From Bartonella apihabitans (GTDB lineage Bacteria; Pseudomonadota; Alphaproteobacteria; Rhizobiales; Rhizobiaceae), in contig NZ_CP132387.1 in NCBI RefSeq assembly GCF_030758755.1, forward strand, positions 1,054,001 through 1,118,000: a stretch of DNA of 64,000 bases. The letters are read 5' to 3'. This document shows positions 53,174-63,371 of this stretch, piece by piece; the first letter of the stretch is position 1; every line of letters begins with the position of its first letter. Under the pieces are notes generated by a model. It worked only from the letters and a program-made list of their open reading frames with translations. It made no database searches and was not told where the DNA came from. Made by a program: the position numbers and the translations under genes.

Positions 53174-53248
53174 GCGCCCATCGTCTAGTGGTTAGGACGC
53201 CGCCCTTTCACGGCGGAAACAGGGGTTCAAATCCCCTTGGGCGTACCA
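53174..53248 (+). tRNA. tRNA-Glu (anticodon TTC)
   Basis: A 75-base cloverleaf with acceptor stem GCGCCCA/TGGGCGT, D arm with CGTCTAGTGGTTAGGACG, anticodon stem CCGCC/GGCGG around CTTTCAC (anticodon TTC), T loop GTTCAAATC and an encoded CCA. Confidence 0.97.
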
Positions 53249-54667
53249 CCTTTGTATATTCAAATCATTGAGTTGTATTTTTTTCAAAGCGAAGTTAAGC
53301 GATTTTTACTTTTCGCTATTTTTATTAAACGGTCACAGCCTATCTAGATGTTTGTCGGATAAAAACGTGTCATTCAAATCCATTGAAAACGAACACTTCT
53401 TATCGATTTGCGTTAAAGTTCTTCACTTTTACGGACGCGAACTCGGTTATTTTTGCCACACTCAACAGTAGCGCCTCGCTCATAACGATTTCATCCAAGA
53501 CCAACCTTCTGCCTATCTTGTTTCGACAATGCTATCTATCTGGTATAAGTCAAACACAATTCCGGAAAAGCCTTTTCGACTACGTGGATCCCATGACAGC
53601 GTTGAAAGACTAAATTCTGAAACGACTAGGCGCGCTTGAGCGCGTAGCTACCGAATTGCTCAGAAAAGCCAACGAGGCAATCACCACGGCTCTTCTTGGC
53701 TAATATCAACAAGCCGAAGACAATAGTTCAAGAGGTCATTTGATCTACAGATTAGGCAAGACTTTCGCCTAGACGCTGCACGACAAACGTCAAGAGTAGA
53801 AAAAGAAGTAATCTGCATTCCAAACCATTATGGTAATTCTTGGCAACAACTCGATTGTCAAGGTAGGCCGTGCCAATGCTATACAATTTTGCAATATTCT
53901 TACAGTTACATTCGCATGTTGGTCCATCAACTACATTTATACCATTAGTACATGTTTTATCATCACATAAGTCATGGCAATCAGGTAGTTTAAGATAGAT
54001 GTTATAACTATGATTTCGAATATTATTTTTACGCAAAAGCAATGCGACACGTCCCTCGCCGACAATGCATGACAAGCAACAGCTATTGAACGCTGCATCA
54101 GTTGACCGGCTGTAAAACGCCCACTAGCCGATATAATTAAATCGTTGCCGGTTATTCATATGGATGTCCAAGAAGGCGCCAATTCTTGAAAAACTAGAAA
54201 TTATCAACGAAATCCTCCGCAGTTTTCTAAAATCTTGCGCTGATCGGCAATCTTCAATGGTTGATGGACAAGTACCAAGTCTTTTTCTGCACAATTAATC
54301 TGCAAATGCATGTGCATGCAGTACCTTATCCGAATTCCTATCAAGACATCACCGCAACCGGCAATATCACTGAACAACCTTTGACAACTCGTAATGCGCT
54401 TCGAATATGCAGCACTCGCGTGAACAGTCATCGACATTGAAGAAAACAAACGCAAAACGGAATGCCATTAACTCTTTCAAATTAGCTGCGTTTTAAGGGA
54501 ATAAAGAAGTTATCCCCATCATCAAACGTTACTTATAGTTGGTTTAATTCACGAATGCTGAATTAATTATCCATGGTGTTATATACGGATATTGAACAAA
54601 CTCGCGTTCTATATTCAATTTTCCACAGTAGTTCATTCAAAATGAAGGCTTTGGATGGAAATTACTT
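53249..54667. other. Long non-coding or decayed region after tRNA-Glu
   Basis: About 1.4 kb without a convincing gene. It contains a stop-free minus-strand frame of 107 codons (53752-54075) that is unusually rich in cysteine but without known domains, and other short frames with no support. The dapA-like remnant begins just to the right, so the region probably holds the eroded front of that operon, no longer readable. Confidence 0.5.
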
Positions 54668-54997
54668 TTGCTACTTTCCAATTGCGAGATTTGTTTGAAT
54701 GCAAAGCGGGCCATGACGGGTGGTGGCTATGTTGGCGGCATAAGACAGGTTTTCGATCCTTTTATGGAAGCAAATCTTGAAGAAGTAGAAAACGCTTATA
54801 AGCGTTGGTTACCTCATATAAATCCCGAGAATCGCCAAGGAAGTTTTGCAACTGCAAAAATACTGATGAAAGAAGGTGGAATAATCCATCATGATGGATT
54901 GCGGGCACCCTTACCTCCGGTCTCTGCAGAAATACGCTCCGAAATATTGGAAATGGCAAAACAGCTTGATGTTTTAGCACTCCGTTGGACGCGTTAA
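54668..54997 (+). pseudogene. C-terminal remnant of a DapA-family sugar-acid dehydratase
   Basis: About 95 residues match the C-terminal third of DapA-superfamily enzymes such as L-2-keto-3-deoxyarabonate dehydratase: GYVGGIRQVFDPFMEANL, NRQGSFATAKILMKEGG and RAPLPPVSAEIRSEI, ending at a natural stop. Full-length members have about 300 residues. The N-terminal two thirds, including the Schiff-base lysine, are not found upstream in any frame, so this is a truncated remnant rather than a frameshift. The next genes would be the rest of a non-phosphorylative pentose or sugar-acid pathway; the dehydrogenase at 55.2 kb fits as the following enzyme. Confidence 0.75.
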
Positions 54998-55097
54998 TTC
55001 CATATCGTTTTTCTCGCATCACATTAGTTTGTAAAAGCGAAAGACAGCCCATATATTTCTAATTTAAAATATCTATAATATATTACCAGAGGGAGAA

Positions 55098-55244
55098 GTG
55101 ATTTTTGGCGACTGTGTCAATCCGGATTGCCGTTACAAAAATCCTGATGGTGAAAGGCACCATAACCCTTCAATCATTATTCCCGAGAACCTCGTTTGGC
55201 GTGGTCGGGACATGGCAAAAACAGATAAGGAGTGGCCACAATGA
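55098..55244 (+). pseudogene. 3'-end remnant of an unidentified gene coupled to the aldehyde dehydrogenase
   Basis: An open frame of about 48 codons reads EVIFGDCVNPDCRYKNP through IIIPENLVWRGRDMAKTDK and stops at 55242-55244, overlapping the dehydrogenase ATG as ATGA. The composition and the coupling suggest the end of a real upstream gene, now lost, from the same operon. I could not name its family. Confidence 0.45.
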
Positions 55245-56764
55245 ATATTACCGGTGAATTACTCATTAATGGATCGTCGCATATGGGCAAAGATGGCCAG
55301 TTTCAGGCTATCGAAGCCGCAACAGGAAAACATTTGCCCGGAACATTCGGTGGAGCGACCCTGGTAGACCTCGCACAAGCCACAGAAGCCGCATGGAAAG
55401 CATTTCCCGTCTATCGCGAAACAGATCTTGAGAAACGCGCTGCTTTTTTGGAAAAAATTGCCGAGCTTATTGCAGCAACCGGCGACGAATTGATTGCGCG
55501 TACAATGGCAGAAACCGGCCTGCCAAAAGCCCGTCTCGAAGGGGAACGCATGCGTACTGTCAATCAGTTAAAAATGTTCGCACGTGAGGTACGTTCAGCG
55601 CATTTTGTTGACCGGCGCGATGATCCGGCAGATTTGAACCGAAAACCCCAACCAAAACCCGGTTTGATATTCCGCAATATCGGAATTGGACCGGTTGCCG
55701 TTTTTGGAGCTTCAAATTTTCCTTACGCATTTTCTGTCGCCGGTGGCGATACCGCTGCTGCTCTTGCCGCAGGCTGTCCGGTTATTGTCAAAGCCCATCC
55801 TGCCCATCCGGGCACTTCAGAAGTTATAGGACGTTGCGTACAACAAGCTGTTGCGGCATGTCATATGCCAGCGGGTACTTTTGCATTACTACAAACAACA
55901 GAACCGGAAATTGCGCAAAAACTCGTTGCAGACCCTCATATCCGTGCTGTCGGTTTCACAGGTTCACGTAAAGGTGGCCTTGTTTTTATGGATATTGCTG
56001 CAAAACGCAAACAACCAATTCCTGTTTACGCTGAAATGAGCAGCATCAATCCGGTATTGTTGTTACCAGGAGCGCTGGAGGAACGTGGAAGCGAAATCGG
56101 TACTTCTTTTATCAATTCGCTGTGCATGGGAGCAGGCCAGTTTTGTACAAATCCGGGTTTGGTTTTGGCTATTAACGGGAAAGGATATGACGCATTTTTA
56201 AATAGCGCCAGAGAGGCTACAAAGGCAGCCGTCCCGCAAACAATGCTCACACCACACATAGCAAAAGCTTATCGCGACGGCGTAGAACAACTGGAAAACA
56301 ATTCTAAAGTATCGACAATTGCCCGCGGTAAACCGGGCAGTGAATTTGAGTGTCAAGCCGCACTTTTCGAAGTGTCTGCATCGGACTTCATCAAAGATCA
56401 TCGTCTGGAAGAGGAAGTTTTCGGTTCGTCCAGTCTCATTGTCAAATGTAATGACAAACATGACCTTATTAAGGTTCTGGAAGCTCTTGAAGGTCAATTG
56501 ACAATCGCCATACATCTGACCAACTCCGATAATGCTCTCGCAAATGAGTTGATGCCACTGCTCGAAATTATGGCCGGACGACTTTTGATCAATGGTTTTG
56601 GAACCGGTGTTGAAGTATCACCTGCTATGGTTCACGGCGAACCGTTCCCGTCGACTTCTGATGGAAGGTCAACATCCGTCGGCACAGCCGCGATTTATCG
56701 TTTCTTGCGTCCTGTTTGCTATCAAGACTTCTCCGAGAATATTCTGCCTTCTCTTTTGAAGTGA
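55241..56764 (+). CDS. 2-oxoglutarate-semialdehyde dehydrogenase-like NADP+ aldehyde dehydrogenase
   Basis: This aldehyde dehydrogenase resembles KGSA dehydrogenases, which oxidise 2-oxoglutarate semialdehyde to 2-oxoglutarate at the end of the non-phosphorylative pentose, glucarate/galactarate or hydroxyproline routes. The 507-residue protein has GPVAVFGASNFPYAFSVAGG, the catalytic Glu in YAEMSSINPV, the nucleophile Cys in GAGQFCTNPGL and the C-terminal HGEPFPSTSDGRSTSVG typical of the subfamily. The start is the ATG at 55241, with AAGGAG eight bases upstream; the GTG at 55232 overlaps that site. The upstream DapA-like remnant fits a dehydratase-KGSADH pair, but with the dehydratase broken the pathway is probably not intact at this locus. 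Confidence 0.9.
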   Translation: MNITGELLINGSSHMGKDGQFQAIEAATGKHLPGTFGGATLVDLAQATEAAWKAFPVYRETDLEKRAAFLEKIAELIAATGDELIARTMAETGLPKARLEGERMRTVNQLKMFAREVRSAHFVDRRDDPADLNRKPQPKPGLIFRNIGIGPVAVFGASNFPYAFSVAGGDTAAALAAGCPVIVKAHPAHPGTSEVIGRCVQQAVAACHMPAGTFALLQTTEPEIAQKLVADPHIRAVGFTGSRKGGLVFMDIAAKRKQPIPVYAEMSSINPVLLLPGALEERGSEIGTSFINSLCMGAGQFCTNPGLVLAINGKGYDAFLNSAREATKAAVPQTMLTPHIAKAYRDGVEQLENNSKVSTIARGKPGSEFECQAALFEVSASDFIKDHRLEEEVFGSSSLIVKCNDKHDLIKVLEALEGQLTIAIHLTNSDNALANELMPLLEIMAGRLLINGFGTGVEVSPAMVHGEPFPSTSDGRSTSVGTAAIYRFLRPVCYQDFSENILPSLLK

Positions 56765-56802
56765 CGAACTTTTTCTCGCTTATCTTGTAACTTTCAAGGA
56801 AC

Positions 56803-56842
56803 AAAAAGAGCCTTTTGTAAAAATTTACAAAAGGCTCTTTTT
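56803..56842. terminator. Bidirectional terminator between the KGSADH-like gene and hmuQ
   Basis: AAAAAGAGCCTTTTGTAAA is mirrored exactly by TTTACAAAAGGCTCTTTTT about a 2-base centre. The long stem with A and T tails serves the convergent genes on both strands. Confidence 0.93.
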
Positions 56843-56865
56843 CATACGTTCTTGACAAACATATT

Positions 56866-57174
56866 TCAGATTACAGATTCAAAACCTTCAAACTTTGGCC
56901 CATGAACATAAAATCCGCTAGACTCGCCCGCATTTTTATGTGCATCTCTGAACTGTTCGGATTTGGTCCAGCGGACAAAATCTTCTTTCGATTTCCAAAC
57001 CGTATGAGATGCATATAATATAGAATTGTCAGATGTATCTGTGTCGCAACGTAATAATTGGAATTCAACAAACCCGGGCAACTCCGCCAACCGGGACTGA
57101 CGATCTTTCCACCTTCTTCTGAAGTCTTCCTCTTTTGTCTTGAAAACGGTGAAACGATTCATTGCAATATACAT
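56866..57174 (-). CDS. hmuQ: Heme-degrading monooxygenase, HmuQ/BhuQ-like
   Basis: The 102-residue ABM-fold protein resembles HmuQ and BhuQ of rhizobia and Brucella, which open heme to release iron. The IsdG-type catalytic triad appears to be present: Asn near residue 6 (IAMNRFTVF), Trp near 60 (SHTVWKSKEDF) and His near 78 (FRDAHKNAGE). The conserved GFVEFQLLRC follows the first third. AAGGAG lies nine bases before the ATG. No heme-uptake gene is adjacent, and I could not find an Irr or RirA site by eye, so iron control is expected but not shown. Confidence 0.87.
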   Translation of the reverse strand: MYIAMNRFTVFKTKEEDFRRRWKDRQSRLAELPGFVEFQLLRCDTDTSDNSILYASHTVWKSKEDFVRWTKSEQFRDAHKNAGESSGFYVHGPKFEGFESVI

Positions 57175-57864
57175 CTAGACTGCTCCTTTTTACAAAATGT
57201 GCCCGCTTCTTCAGCATAAAAGATATTGGCAATATTCTTTACCTATTTTGTCATATTTTTAAACCCTAAAAAGCAATCAGGTCTCATATCTCCTTTTATA
57301 GGTAAAATTGTCCGGAACCTCGTGATGTAAGGCTGTCGGTCTACAAATGAAATTTCATTATTCTCGTCATCACAATAATGAAACGGAAAGAGACGTATTG
57401 AAAAAATAATCGCTGACAACCACCGGACGGATTATCAGGTTGCCATTTTTCCCATTTAATAACTTAAAAATTTAAACGTTTTGATAAAATTTAACTTTTT
57501 TATTCTTTGCGAAACTGTTTATTCATTAATTCCATATAGTTATGAAAACGTTTTAATCCTATTCATAAAGTTTTTTTATTAGTTATAACCGGAATTTGGT
57601 TTGCGAGGTATCAAAACGATTTTATCATAAATTCGCAGCCAATATTCTATGAAGAATTTTTCTTCCCGAAATAGTAATTTTTGGCCGAACTCCGGAAAAA
57701 TGCCTGGCAATTTTATACATAGCCGAAGATCATAATGCCGAATTTATCTAAATATGCCGTCCAGAAATCGGATATTTTTACTAAAAATGAGAGTAACAGT
57801 TCTAACTCAAGGAACGCAACTATCCATACCAAACCGGTCATAATACCGATATTTCATAGGCAAA
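57175..57864. other. Intergenic region upstream of hmuQ
   Basis: A 0.7 kb AT-rich gap that must contain the hmuQ promoter and the trailer of tRNA-Arg. I see no gene and no clear iron-responsive operator. Confidence 0.45.
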
Positions 57865-57941
<77 letters not shown>

Positions 57942-57968
57942 AGAAAATATTGGAGAAAACAACCAGCC

Positions 57969-58274
57969 TCAATGAGTCCAAGGAACCTGACGGTCATTCC
58001 TGAAATTATCTGAGTAAGAAACTTTTTTGCGCGTTATTGCATGTGGTTCTTCTACACGATAAGCAATGCCGTTCTTTGTAGCAAAAGCGATGGCTTCTTC
58101 CTGCGTTTCAAACGTCAATTTGATCTGACTCTTCATATCAGCCGATGAAGTATAGCCCATTAACGAGTTAATCATCTTGGCTTCATTCGGTTCATATTGA
58201 AGAACCCAAAAACCGGTATTTGCCTTTCCGGATTGCATGGCTGTTTTAGCCGGACTGAAAATTCGCGCTACCAT
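57969..58274 (-). CDS. NADH:ubiquinone oxidoreductase accessory subunit, NDUFS4-like (ETC complex I)
   Basis: The 101-residue protein belongs to the ETC_C1 family, the bacterial counterpart of the 18-kDa NDUFS4 subunit found with complex I in alphaproteobacteria and mitochondria. It begins with the conserved ARIFSPAKTAMQSGKANT, followed by WVLQYEP, TSSADMKSQIKLTFETQEEA, and ends with NFRNDRQVPWTH. The start is the ATG at 58274, with AAGGG about eight bases upstream; an in-frame ATG seven codons earlier is less likely. It lies between two tRNA genes on the same strand. Confidence 0.92.
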   Translation of the reverse strand: MVARIFSPAKTAMQSGKANTGFWVLQYEPNEAKMINSLMGYTSSADMKSQIKLTFETQEEAIAFATKNGIAYRVEEPHAITRKKVSYSDNFRNDRQVPWTH

Positions 58275-58361
58275 GATTTTTTCCCTTCGGATCATGCGAT
58301 CAAAGAATTTATAATCTTTTATAACTATTATGTCGCATCATCTTTTCGTCAAATCAAGCCA

Positions 58362-58438
58362 TGGTCGGAGCGATAGGATTCGAACCTACGACCCCCTGAT
58401 CCCAAATCAGGTGCGCTACCAGACTGCGCTACGCTCCG
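58362..58438 (-). tRNA. tRNA-Pro (anticodon TGG)
   Basis: A 77-base cloverleaf with acceptor stem CGGAGCG/CGCTCCG, D arm TAGCGCAGTCTGGTAGCGC, anticodon stem CCTGA/TCAGG around TTTGGGA (anticodon TGG), T loop GTTCGAATC and an encoded CCA. Confidence 0.97.
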
Positions 58439-58596
58439 ACGTATTATTAACGTTTAACGCACTCTCCCTAAATTTTTCTATGTGGAAGTGCAAGCGCAAA
58501 TCGCATTTTTTTCGTCGTTTATGACAATATTTTTAGATTTAATAACTTTTTCAAAATAATTCCATGACAGAATTGATCCTGCTGAAAGGATCAATC

Positions 58597-59250
58597 ATGG
58601 CAGTGAAGCAAACGAAAGTGAGAAAGCCTCACAGGCGCGCGGCACAAAAAACCAGGTCGCCTTTTATAAGTTATCTGATTCTTGGTGGGCTCGTACTCAT
58701 GGGTGGAGCCGGCTGGTATCATACAAATTATGAAGTTAGGACAGGTGAGCACATTGAGGCTCAAGCACCAAAATCTCTTGTATCACCATCAATTCACGTA
58801 ACACCATTCAATAAAGCTGGTACGACGGTTGCAGTCGCACCCAAACCAGTCGATCCGCATCCAGTGAATGTTCCTGTTCCATCAGCTTCCCAATTGGCAA
58901 ACCCGACAACTGCCGTGGTCACGCCAAAAGAGGCAACGCCTCTGGTTCCTTATAAAGCTGATAAAAACCTGCCTCCCAAAGCGAGATTTGCTGCTAACAA
59001 CGCCGCCAATGCTATCTTTGCAACAGCTCCCACGCCTATTTTTATGAACGCCGATTCGCATTCGAAAATAATTGCGACCGTCAAAATTGGTCAAGAAATG
59101 CGCTCTTATGATCGTCAAGGATCATGGCATCGCGTTGTTGTGCCATCAACCGACATTATCGGTTGGGCAAATGACAAAAGCTTGAGTGAAAAAAGCCCGA
59201 CAATATCCGGCTTGATTGATAACGCTATCACAAGCTCGGTTAAACACTGA
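58597..59250 (+). CDS. Membrane-anchored SH3-domain protein
   Basis: The 217-residue protein has a very basic N-terminus (about 1-22), one membrane segment (about 25-43, ISYLILGGLVLMGGAGWYH), a Pro/Val/Thr/Lys-rich linker and a C-terminal bacterial SH3 domain (about 140-205), with ATVKIGQEMRSYDRQGSWHR and DIIGWANDKSL. Such proteins usually reach the periplasm, where SH3b domains contact peptidoglycan; the exact role is unknown. The ATG at 58597 follows AAAGGA by seven bases; an upstream in-frame ATG overlaps the site. It converges on hdaA. Confidence 0.82.
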   Translation: MAVKQTKVRKPHRRAAQKTRSPFISYLILGGLVLMGGAGWYHTNYEVRTGEHIEAQAPKSLVSPSIHVTPFNKAGTTVAVAPKPVDPHPVNVPVPSASQLANPTTAVVTPKEATPLVPYKADKNLPPKARFAANNAANAIFATAPTPIFMNADSHSKIIATVKIGQEMRSYDRQGSWHRVVVPSTDIIGWANDKSLSEKSPTISGLIDNAITSSVKH

Positions 59251-59267
59251 TACTGGCCTTAGAAAAA

Positions 59268-59963
59268 TCAAGACGCCTTGGATTTGCTGTTAATAATTTC
59301 AGCTACAATGGCCTTGGTAACTTTACTCTTCCTTTGAAGTGCCAAACGATCAATTGCCTCGATTGCTTTTCCTAAAGCAAAGAGTGATCGTTCGCAACGG
59401 CTGATCAGATAGTCTATCACCGCCGGATCGACACTGATTTGCCGATCTGCAAAAAGTTTATACGCAACGGAATTCAATAATTGATCGTCCGGCTGCTCCA
59501 GAACTGCTAACGTTACCGACTTCAGTCTGCTTTTTAAATCCTCAAGCTTCACATCCCAGCCTGACGGCACAGTATCGGCCGTTATTAGAAGCGTAACGCG
59601 CTCGTCAGCCAAGCGGGTTTGCTTGACCGAATTTATGAGATGGAAAAATGCGACTTCATCAAATGCCGCATTATTGATATCCTCTATGAGAACAGGTTTT
59701 CTGCTTCTTATTGCAGTTATTGCTTCGTTCAACTTGCTTGCAGGAATCCGAATTCCATCAGCTATATTTAGCCACACAGTCGAAAAATGCGTTTTGCCCG
59801 AACCACCGGGGCCTACAAGCACAGCGATAGGCATCGGCCAGTCCGGCCAGTGCTCGATAAGCTCATAGGCGGCCTTGTTGCTTTCTGTTACGACAAGATC
59901 ATCTTTGTAGAAATCTGTTGGATGTGAAAGTGAGAGCGGTAATTGCTCCAACCTTTTATTCAT
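59268..59963 (-). CDS. hdaA: DnaA-related regulatory inactivator, HdaA-like
   Basis: HdaA (Hda) is a DnaA-like AAA+ protein that, with the beta clamp, stimulates ATP hydrolysis by DnaA after initiation. The 231-residue product starts with a possible clamp-binding stretch (EQLPLSLS), then has the Walker A sequence GPGGSGKTH (about 52-60), VLIEDINN as the Walker B equivalent and a sensor region (DLKSRLKSVTLAVL). Its length, half that of DnaA, and the lack of a DNA-binding domain IV fit HdaA. The ATG overlaps the AI-2E permease stop by four bases, and purM-purN lie divergently nearby, which is the usual alphaproteobacterial arrangement. Confidence 0.9.
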   Translation of the reverse strand: MNKRLEQLPLSLSHPTDFYKDDLVVTESNKAAYELIEHWPDWPMPIAVLVGPGGSGKTHFSTVWLNIADGIRIPASKLNEAITAIRSRKPVLIEDINNAAFDEVAFFHLINSVKQTRLADERVTLLITADTVPSGWDVKLEDLKSRLKSVTLAVLEQPDDQLLNSVAYKLFADRQISVDPAVIDYLISRCERSLFALGKAIEAIDRLALQRKSKVTKAIVAEIINSKSKAS

Positions 59964-61187
59964 TCGTGTTCTCCGACATGGCCACTTGTTGATGACCCGC
60001 TTGGCGAATAGAGCGGGGACTCAAGATAGGTATGAAGCGCAAACCGTACAAGAACCCCGACTGCCGCTGCTGCAGGAACTGCGATCAACATGCCGGTAAA
60101 GCCGAATAGCGAACCAAAAGCAAAAAGAGCAAACATCAGCCAGACGGGATGGAGACCGACCGACTGCCCGACCAATTTTGGTTGCAAAATATAACCTTCC
60201 AAAAATTGTCCTACAAAAAATACCCCCATCACAACGATAATCCGTTCCCAATGTTCTGGATAGAATTGAACCCATGCGACACCCACAGAAAGAACAAATC
60301 CGGTCATCGAGCCCACATAAGGAATAAAACTGATCAATCCCACAAATAAACCGATCAACAATCCGAAATTTAAACCCGAAATTGTGAGGCCGGCGGCATA
60401 ATAAACGCCAAGTGCAAGACAAACAGACGTTTGACCACGGATAAACCCTGCAACAGCGCGGTCCATTTCATGAAAAATTCCACGTACCGTTTCCAGATGA
60501 TCACGAGGTATCCACGAATTAATAGTTGTCACCATGCGCTCCCAATCGAGCAGCATGTAAAAAGCAACAACCGGCGCAACAACAAAAAGGCTTACAAGAT
60601 TGACAAGAGATTTTCCTGAATCGAGTGACCGAATTCAGCACAGATTTGATGAGATCGGAACTTTGGCCGAGTAATGCTTGTATATTCGACTGTATCTCGT
60701 TGGCATCACTGCCGATATAACGCTTGATCCATTCAAAACTATGATTGGCAAAAAACGCCTGAATACGATTTACATAAACAGGAAGCCCGTCCCTGATGAA
60801 TTGTTGTAGCTGTGACGTAATAACCGGAATAAGGATTGTTAACGCGATAACAAGCACAAGCACAATAGCGATTGTTATAAGAACCGTTCCCCACATTCTT
60901 GAAATTCCAATTCTTTCAAGCATTTCAACAATAGGGTTGAGAAAATAGGCAAGTACAATTCCTGCAACAAACGGCAAGAGAATCGAACTGAAAACAAACA
61001 TGAATATGACAAAGAAAAGAAGCGTAAGAAGCCAAAAAATAGCCTGCCTCTTAACATTCCCGCGGAAAGCAATATTGGCATAAGCCGGAATATAAACAGT
61101 CTTTTTATTCCGTTTGAATCGCAAGCCTTTTTTGCCTTTTTCTACCAACGGCCCCTCGGAAGAGGTATCAAAATCTCTATCGCTCAT
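59960..61187 (-). CDS. AI-2E/PerM-family transporter, frame broken once
   Basis: PerM-family proteins have about eight membrane helices and include autoinducer-2 exporters and sodium/proton antiporters; the substrate here is unknown. The reading begins at 61187 with a charged cytoplasmic tail and first helix pair (FWLLTLLFFVIFMFVFSSIL, FVAGIVLAYFLNPIVEML), then changes frame near 60619-60620. Removing one base there links LNSVTR to SGKSLVNLVSLFVVAP and MLLDWERMV, giving a 408-residue protein. The family C-terminal segment GLSTF-like VGLISFIPYVGSMTGFVLS is intact. The stop overlaps the hdaA start. Confidence 0.9.
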
Positions 61188-61352
61188 AGACGTCCACTGA
61201 GTTTGTTGTTTTGAAAGGATATGCAGCTTCCTGTAACAACGTCAAGAAACAATCGTTTATATCTTTTTTTAAAAGCTTGATAAAACTTGCGAGTGGTCTT
61301 TGAACGTGGCATTGGTCTCATGTGTTCATGATCATGATCGAGGATAAATCCG

Positions 61353-62426
61353 ATGGGCGACACACACACCCTTAAAAACAATCTGACTTATGCGGACGCC
61401 GGAGTTGATATCGACGCCGGTAACCTTATGGTGGAAAAAATCAAACCGATCGTGCGAACGACACAACGCGCCGGTTCCGATACAGAATTAGGTGGGTTCG
61501 GCGGATTGTTCGATCTTAAAGCCGCCGGTTTTAAAGACCCTGTTCTTGTGGCCGCAAATGACGGTGTAGGAACCAAATTAAAAATTGCTATCGACACCGG
61601 CATTCATGACACCGTCGGGATTGATCTTGTAGCCATGTGTGTCAATGATCTCGTCGTTCAGGGAGCCGAGCCGCTTTTTTTCCTTGATTATTATGCAACC
61701 GGCAAACTTGACCCTAATCAGGGAGCCGCAGTGGTTTCCGGAATTGCCGAGGGCTGCAGGCAGGCAGGAGCTGCCCTTATAGGGGGCGAAACTGCCGAAA
61801 TGCCTGGCATGTATATTAAAGGCGACTATGATTTGGCCGGTTTTGCTGTAGGTGCGGCAGAGCGTGGAAAGCTTCTTCCCTCGAAAGATATAAATGAAGG
61901 AGACGTGGTATTGGGGCTATCGTCTTCGGGGCTCCATTCTAACGGTTTTTCTCTTGTTCGCCGCATTGTTGAGGAAAGTGGCCTTGATTTTAACGCCCCT
62001 TCTCCATTTGATAAGACCGTTTCACTTGCAGAAGCTTTATTGGTACCGACGCGGATTTATGTCCGGTCTCTTCTTTCAGTATTGCGCAAAGATCTTGGCA
62101 TTAAAGCCTTGGCACACATTACTGGTGGTGGCTTTCCTGAAAATATCCCGCGCGTATTGCCAAAAACATTGGCTGTCGAAGTAAATCTTGACGCAATCCG
62201 AGTTCCGCCAGTGTTCTCCTGGCTTGCAAAACAGGGAAACATTGCAGAACAGGAAATGCTGCGAACCTATAATTGTGGTATCGGTATGATCGTTGTCGTC
62301 GATAACAAAAAAGCCGACGATGTTTTCACAGCATTTCAGGCTGAGGGTGAAAAGCCGGTTCGTCTCGGACGTGTTACGGTCAGAAAAGACAAAGGCGTTG
62401 TTTACAAAGGTCACCTCGGGTTATGA
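61353..62426 (+). CDS. purM: Phosphoribosylformylglycinamidine cyclo-ligase
   Basis: PurM closes the imidazole ring to give aminoimidazole ribonucleotide in purine synthesis. The 357-residue protein has [72 protein letters not shown] and other family landmarks. It overlaps purN by four bases (ATGA), so both are translated from one transcript. It is divergent from the AI-2E permease gene, with about 165 bases for promoters. Confidence 0.98.
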   Translation: MGDTHTLKNNLTYADAGVDIDAGNLMVEKIKPIVRTTQRAGSDTELGGFGGLFDLKAAGFKDPVLVAANDGVGTKLKIAIDTGIHDTVGIDLVAMCVNDLVVQGAEPLFFLDYYATGKLDPNQGAAVVSGIAEGCRQAGAALIGGETAEMPGMYIKGDYDLAGFAVGAAERGKLLPSKDINEGDVVLGLSSSGLHSNGFSLVRRIVEESGLDFNAPSPFDKTVSLAEALLVPTRIYVRSLLSVLRKDLGIKALAHITGGGFPENIPRVLPKTLAVEVNLDAIRVPPVFSWLAKQGNIAEQEMLRTYNCGIGMIVVVDNKKADDVFTAFQAEGEKPVRLGRVTVRKDKGVVYKGHLGL

Positions 62427-63034
62427 AAAAAAGAATAGTTATCCTCATTTCCGGAAGTGGTACCAATATGGTATCTCTTGTCGAAGCAACAAGAAAAGAT
62501 AATTTTCCGGCCGAGATTGTCGCCGTTTTGAGTGACAATGACGACGCCAAGGGTATCGAGCGTGCAAGAGCTCTTGGTATTCCGGCCGATATCGTGCGAC
62601 GTAAAAGTTTCACCGATAAAGATTTATTCGAAACTGCTCTTCTTGATCGGATTGATACATTCAAACCCGATATTATCTGTCTTGCCGGTTTTATGAGATT
62701 AATCTCGCGCCGTATTATTACACCCTATGAAGGGCGGATATTGAATATCCACCCTGCTCTTCTCCCGCTTTTCAGAGGCCTGAACACTCATCAGCGAGCA
62801 TTGGATGCCGGCGTAAAAATAAGCGGTTGCACCGTACACCTCGTAACTGAAGGCATGGATGAAGGCTCTATATTAGGTCAAGCTGCCGTACCCGTTCTGG
62901 ACGACGACACGGCGGAAACTTTAGCTGCGCGGGTTCTTAAAGTTGAACACAAACTTTATCCGGCAACTTTACGGGCATTTATTGAAAGTGATTATAAAAA
63001 CACCAATGCCGGGCAACAAATCATATCATTCTGA
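62423..63034 (+). CDS. purN: Phosphoribosylglycinamide formyltransferase
   Basis: PurN transfers the formyl group of 10-formyl-tetrahydrofolate to GAR. The 203-residue protein has the phosphate loop [13 protein letters not shown] (about 9-21), the formyl-transferase core [21 protein letters not shown] with the catalytic His, and [19 protein letters not shown] with the catalytic Asp. It is translationally coupled to purM. No clear terminator hairpin with a T run is seen downstream. Confidence 0.97.
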   Translation: MKKRIVILISGSGTNMVSLVEATRKDNFPAEIVAVLSDNDDAKGIERARALGIPADIVRRKSFTDKDLFETALLDRIDTFKPDIICLAGFMRLISRRIITPYEGRILNIHPALLPLFRGLNTHQRALDAGVKISGCTVHLVTEGMDEGSILGQAAVPVLDDDTAETLAARVLKVEHKLYPATLRAFIESDYKNTNAGQQIISF

Positions 63035-63371
63035 TCAATCAGGATATTAAAATCCTGAAGCATTCGAAAGCTCTTTTTGAAAGAAATAGCTGCAACTGTT
63101 TGTCTTGAGCTATTTTTAGGTAAAAAATTATTTGTAGTCACGAAAATAAACTTATTTGCATACCCCAATTCCGCTTTATTCTGATTGAATAATTTAATGA
63201 AGCGCCTTGGAAAATTCATTAAAACAAATTAATTAGTCCATTTGCAAAACGTTGCTTCAAATATGACTCCGTCTCCGAATAAACTTCGGCGCAATACCAT
63301 TTTCCTCTTCACAACTTATCAACCAATTCACCACATAATAGCTTTGAAACCTCTTATAGGATCGAGCTGTC
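63035..63371. other. Intergenic region after purN
   Basis: I see no gene here. A small inverted repeat, TCAGGAT and its complement, lies just after the purN stop, but it has no T tail. The right part should contain the promoter of the lipoprotein gene that follows. Confidence 0.45.
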
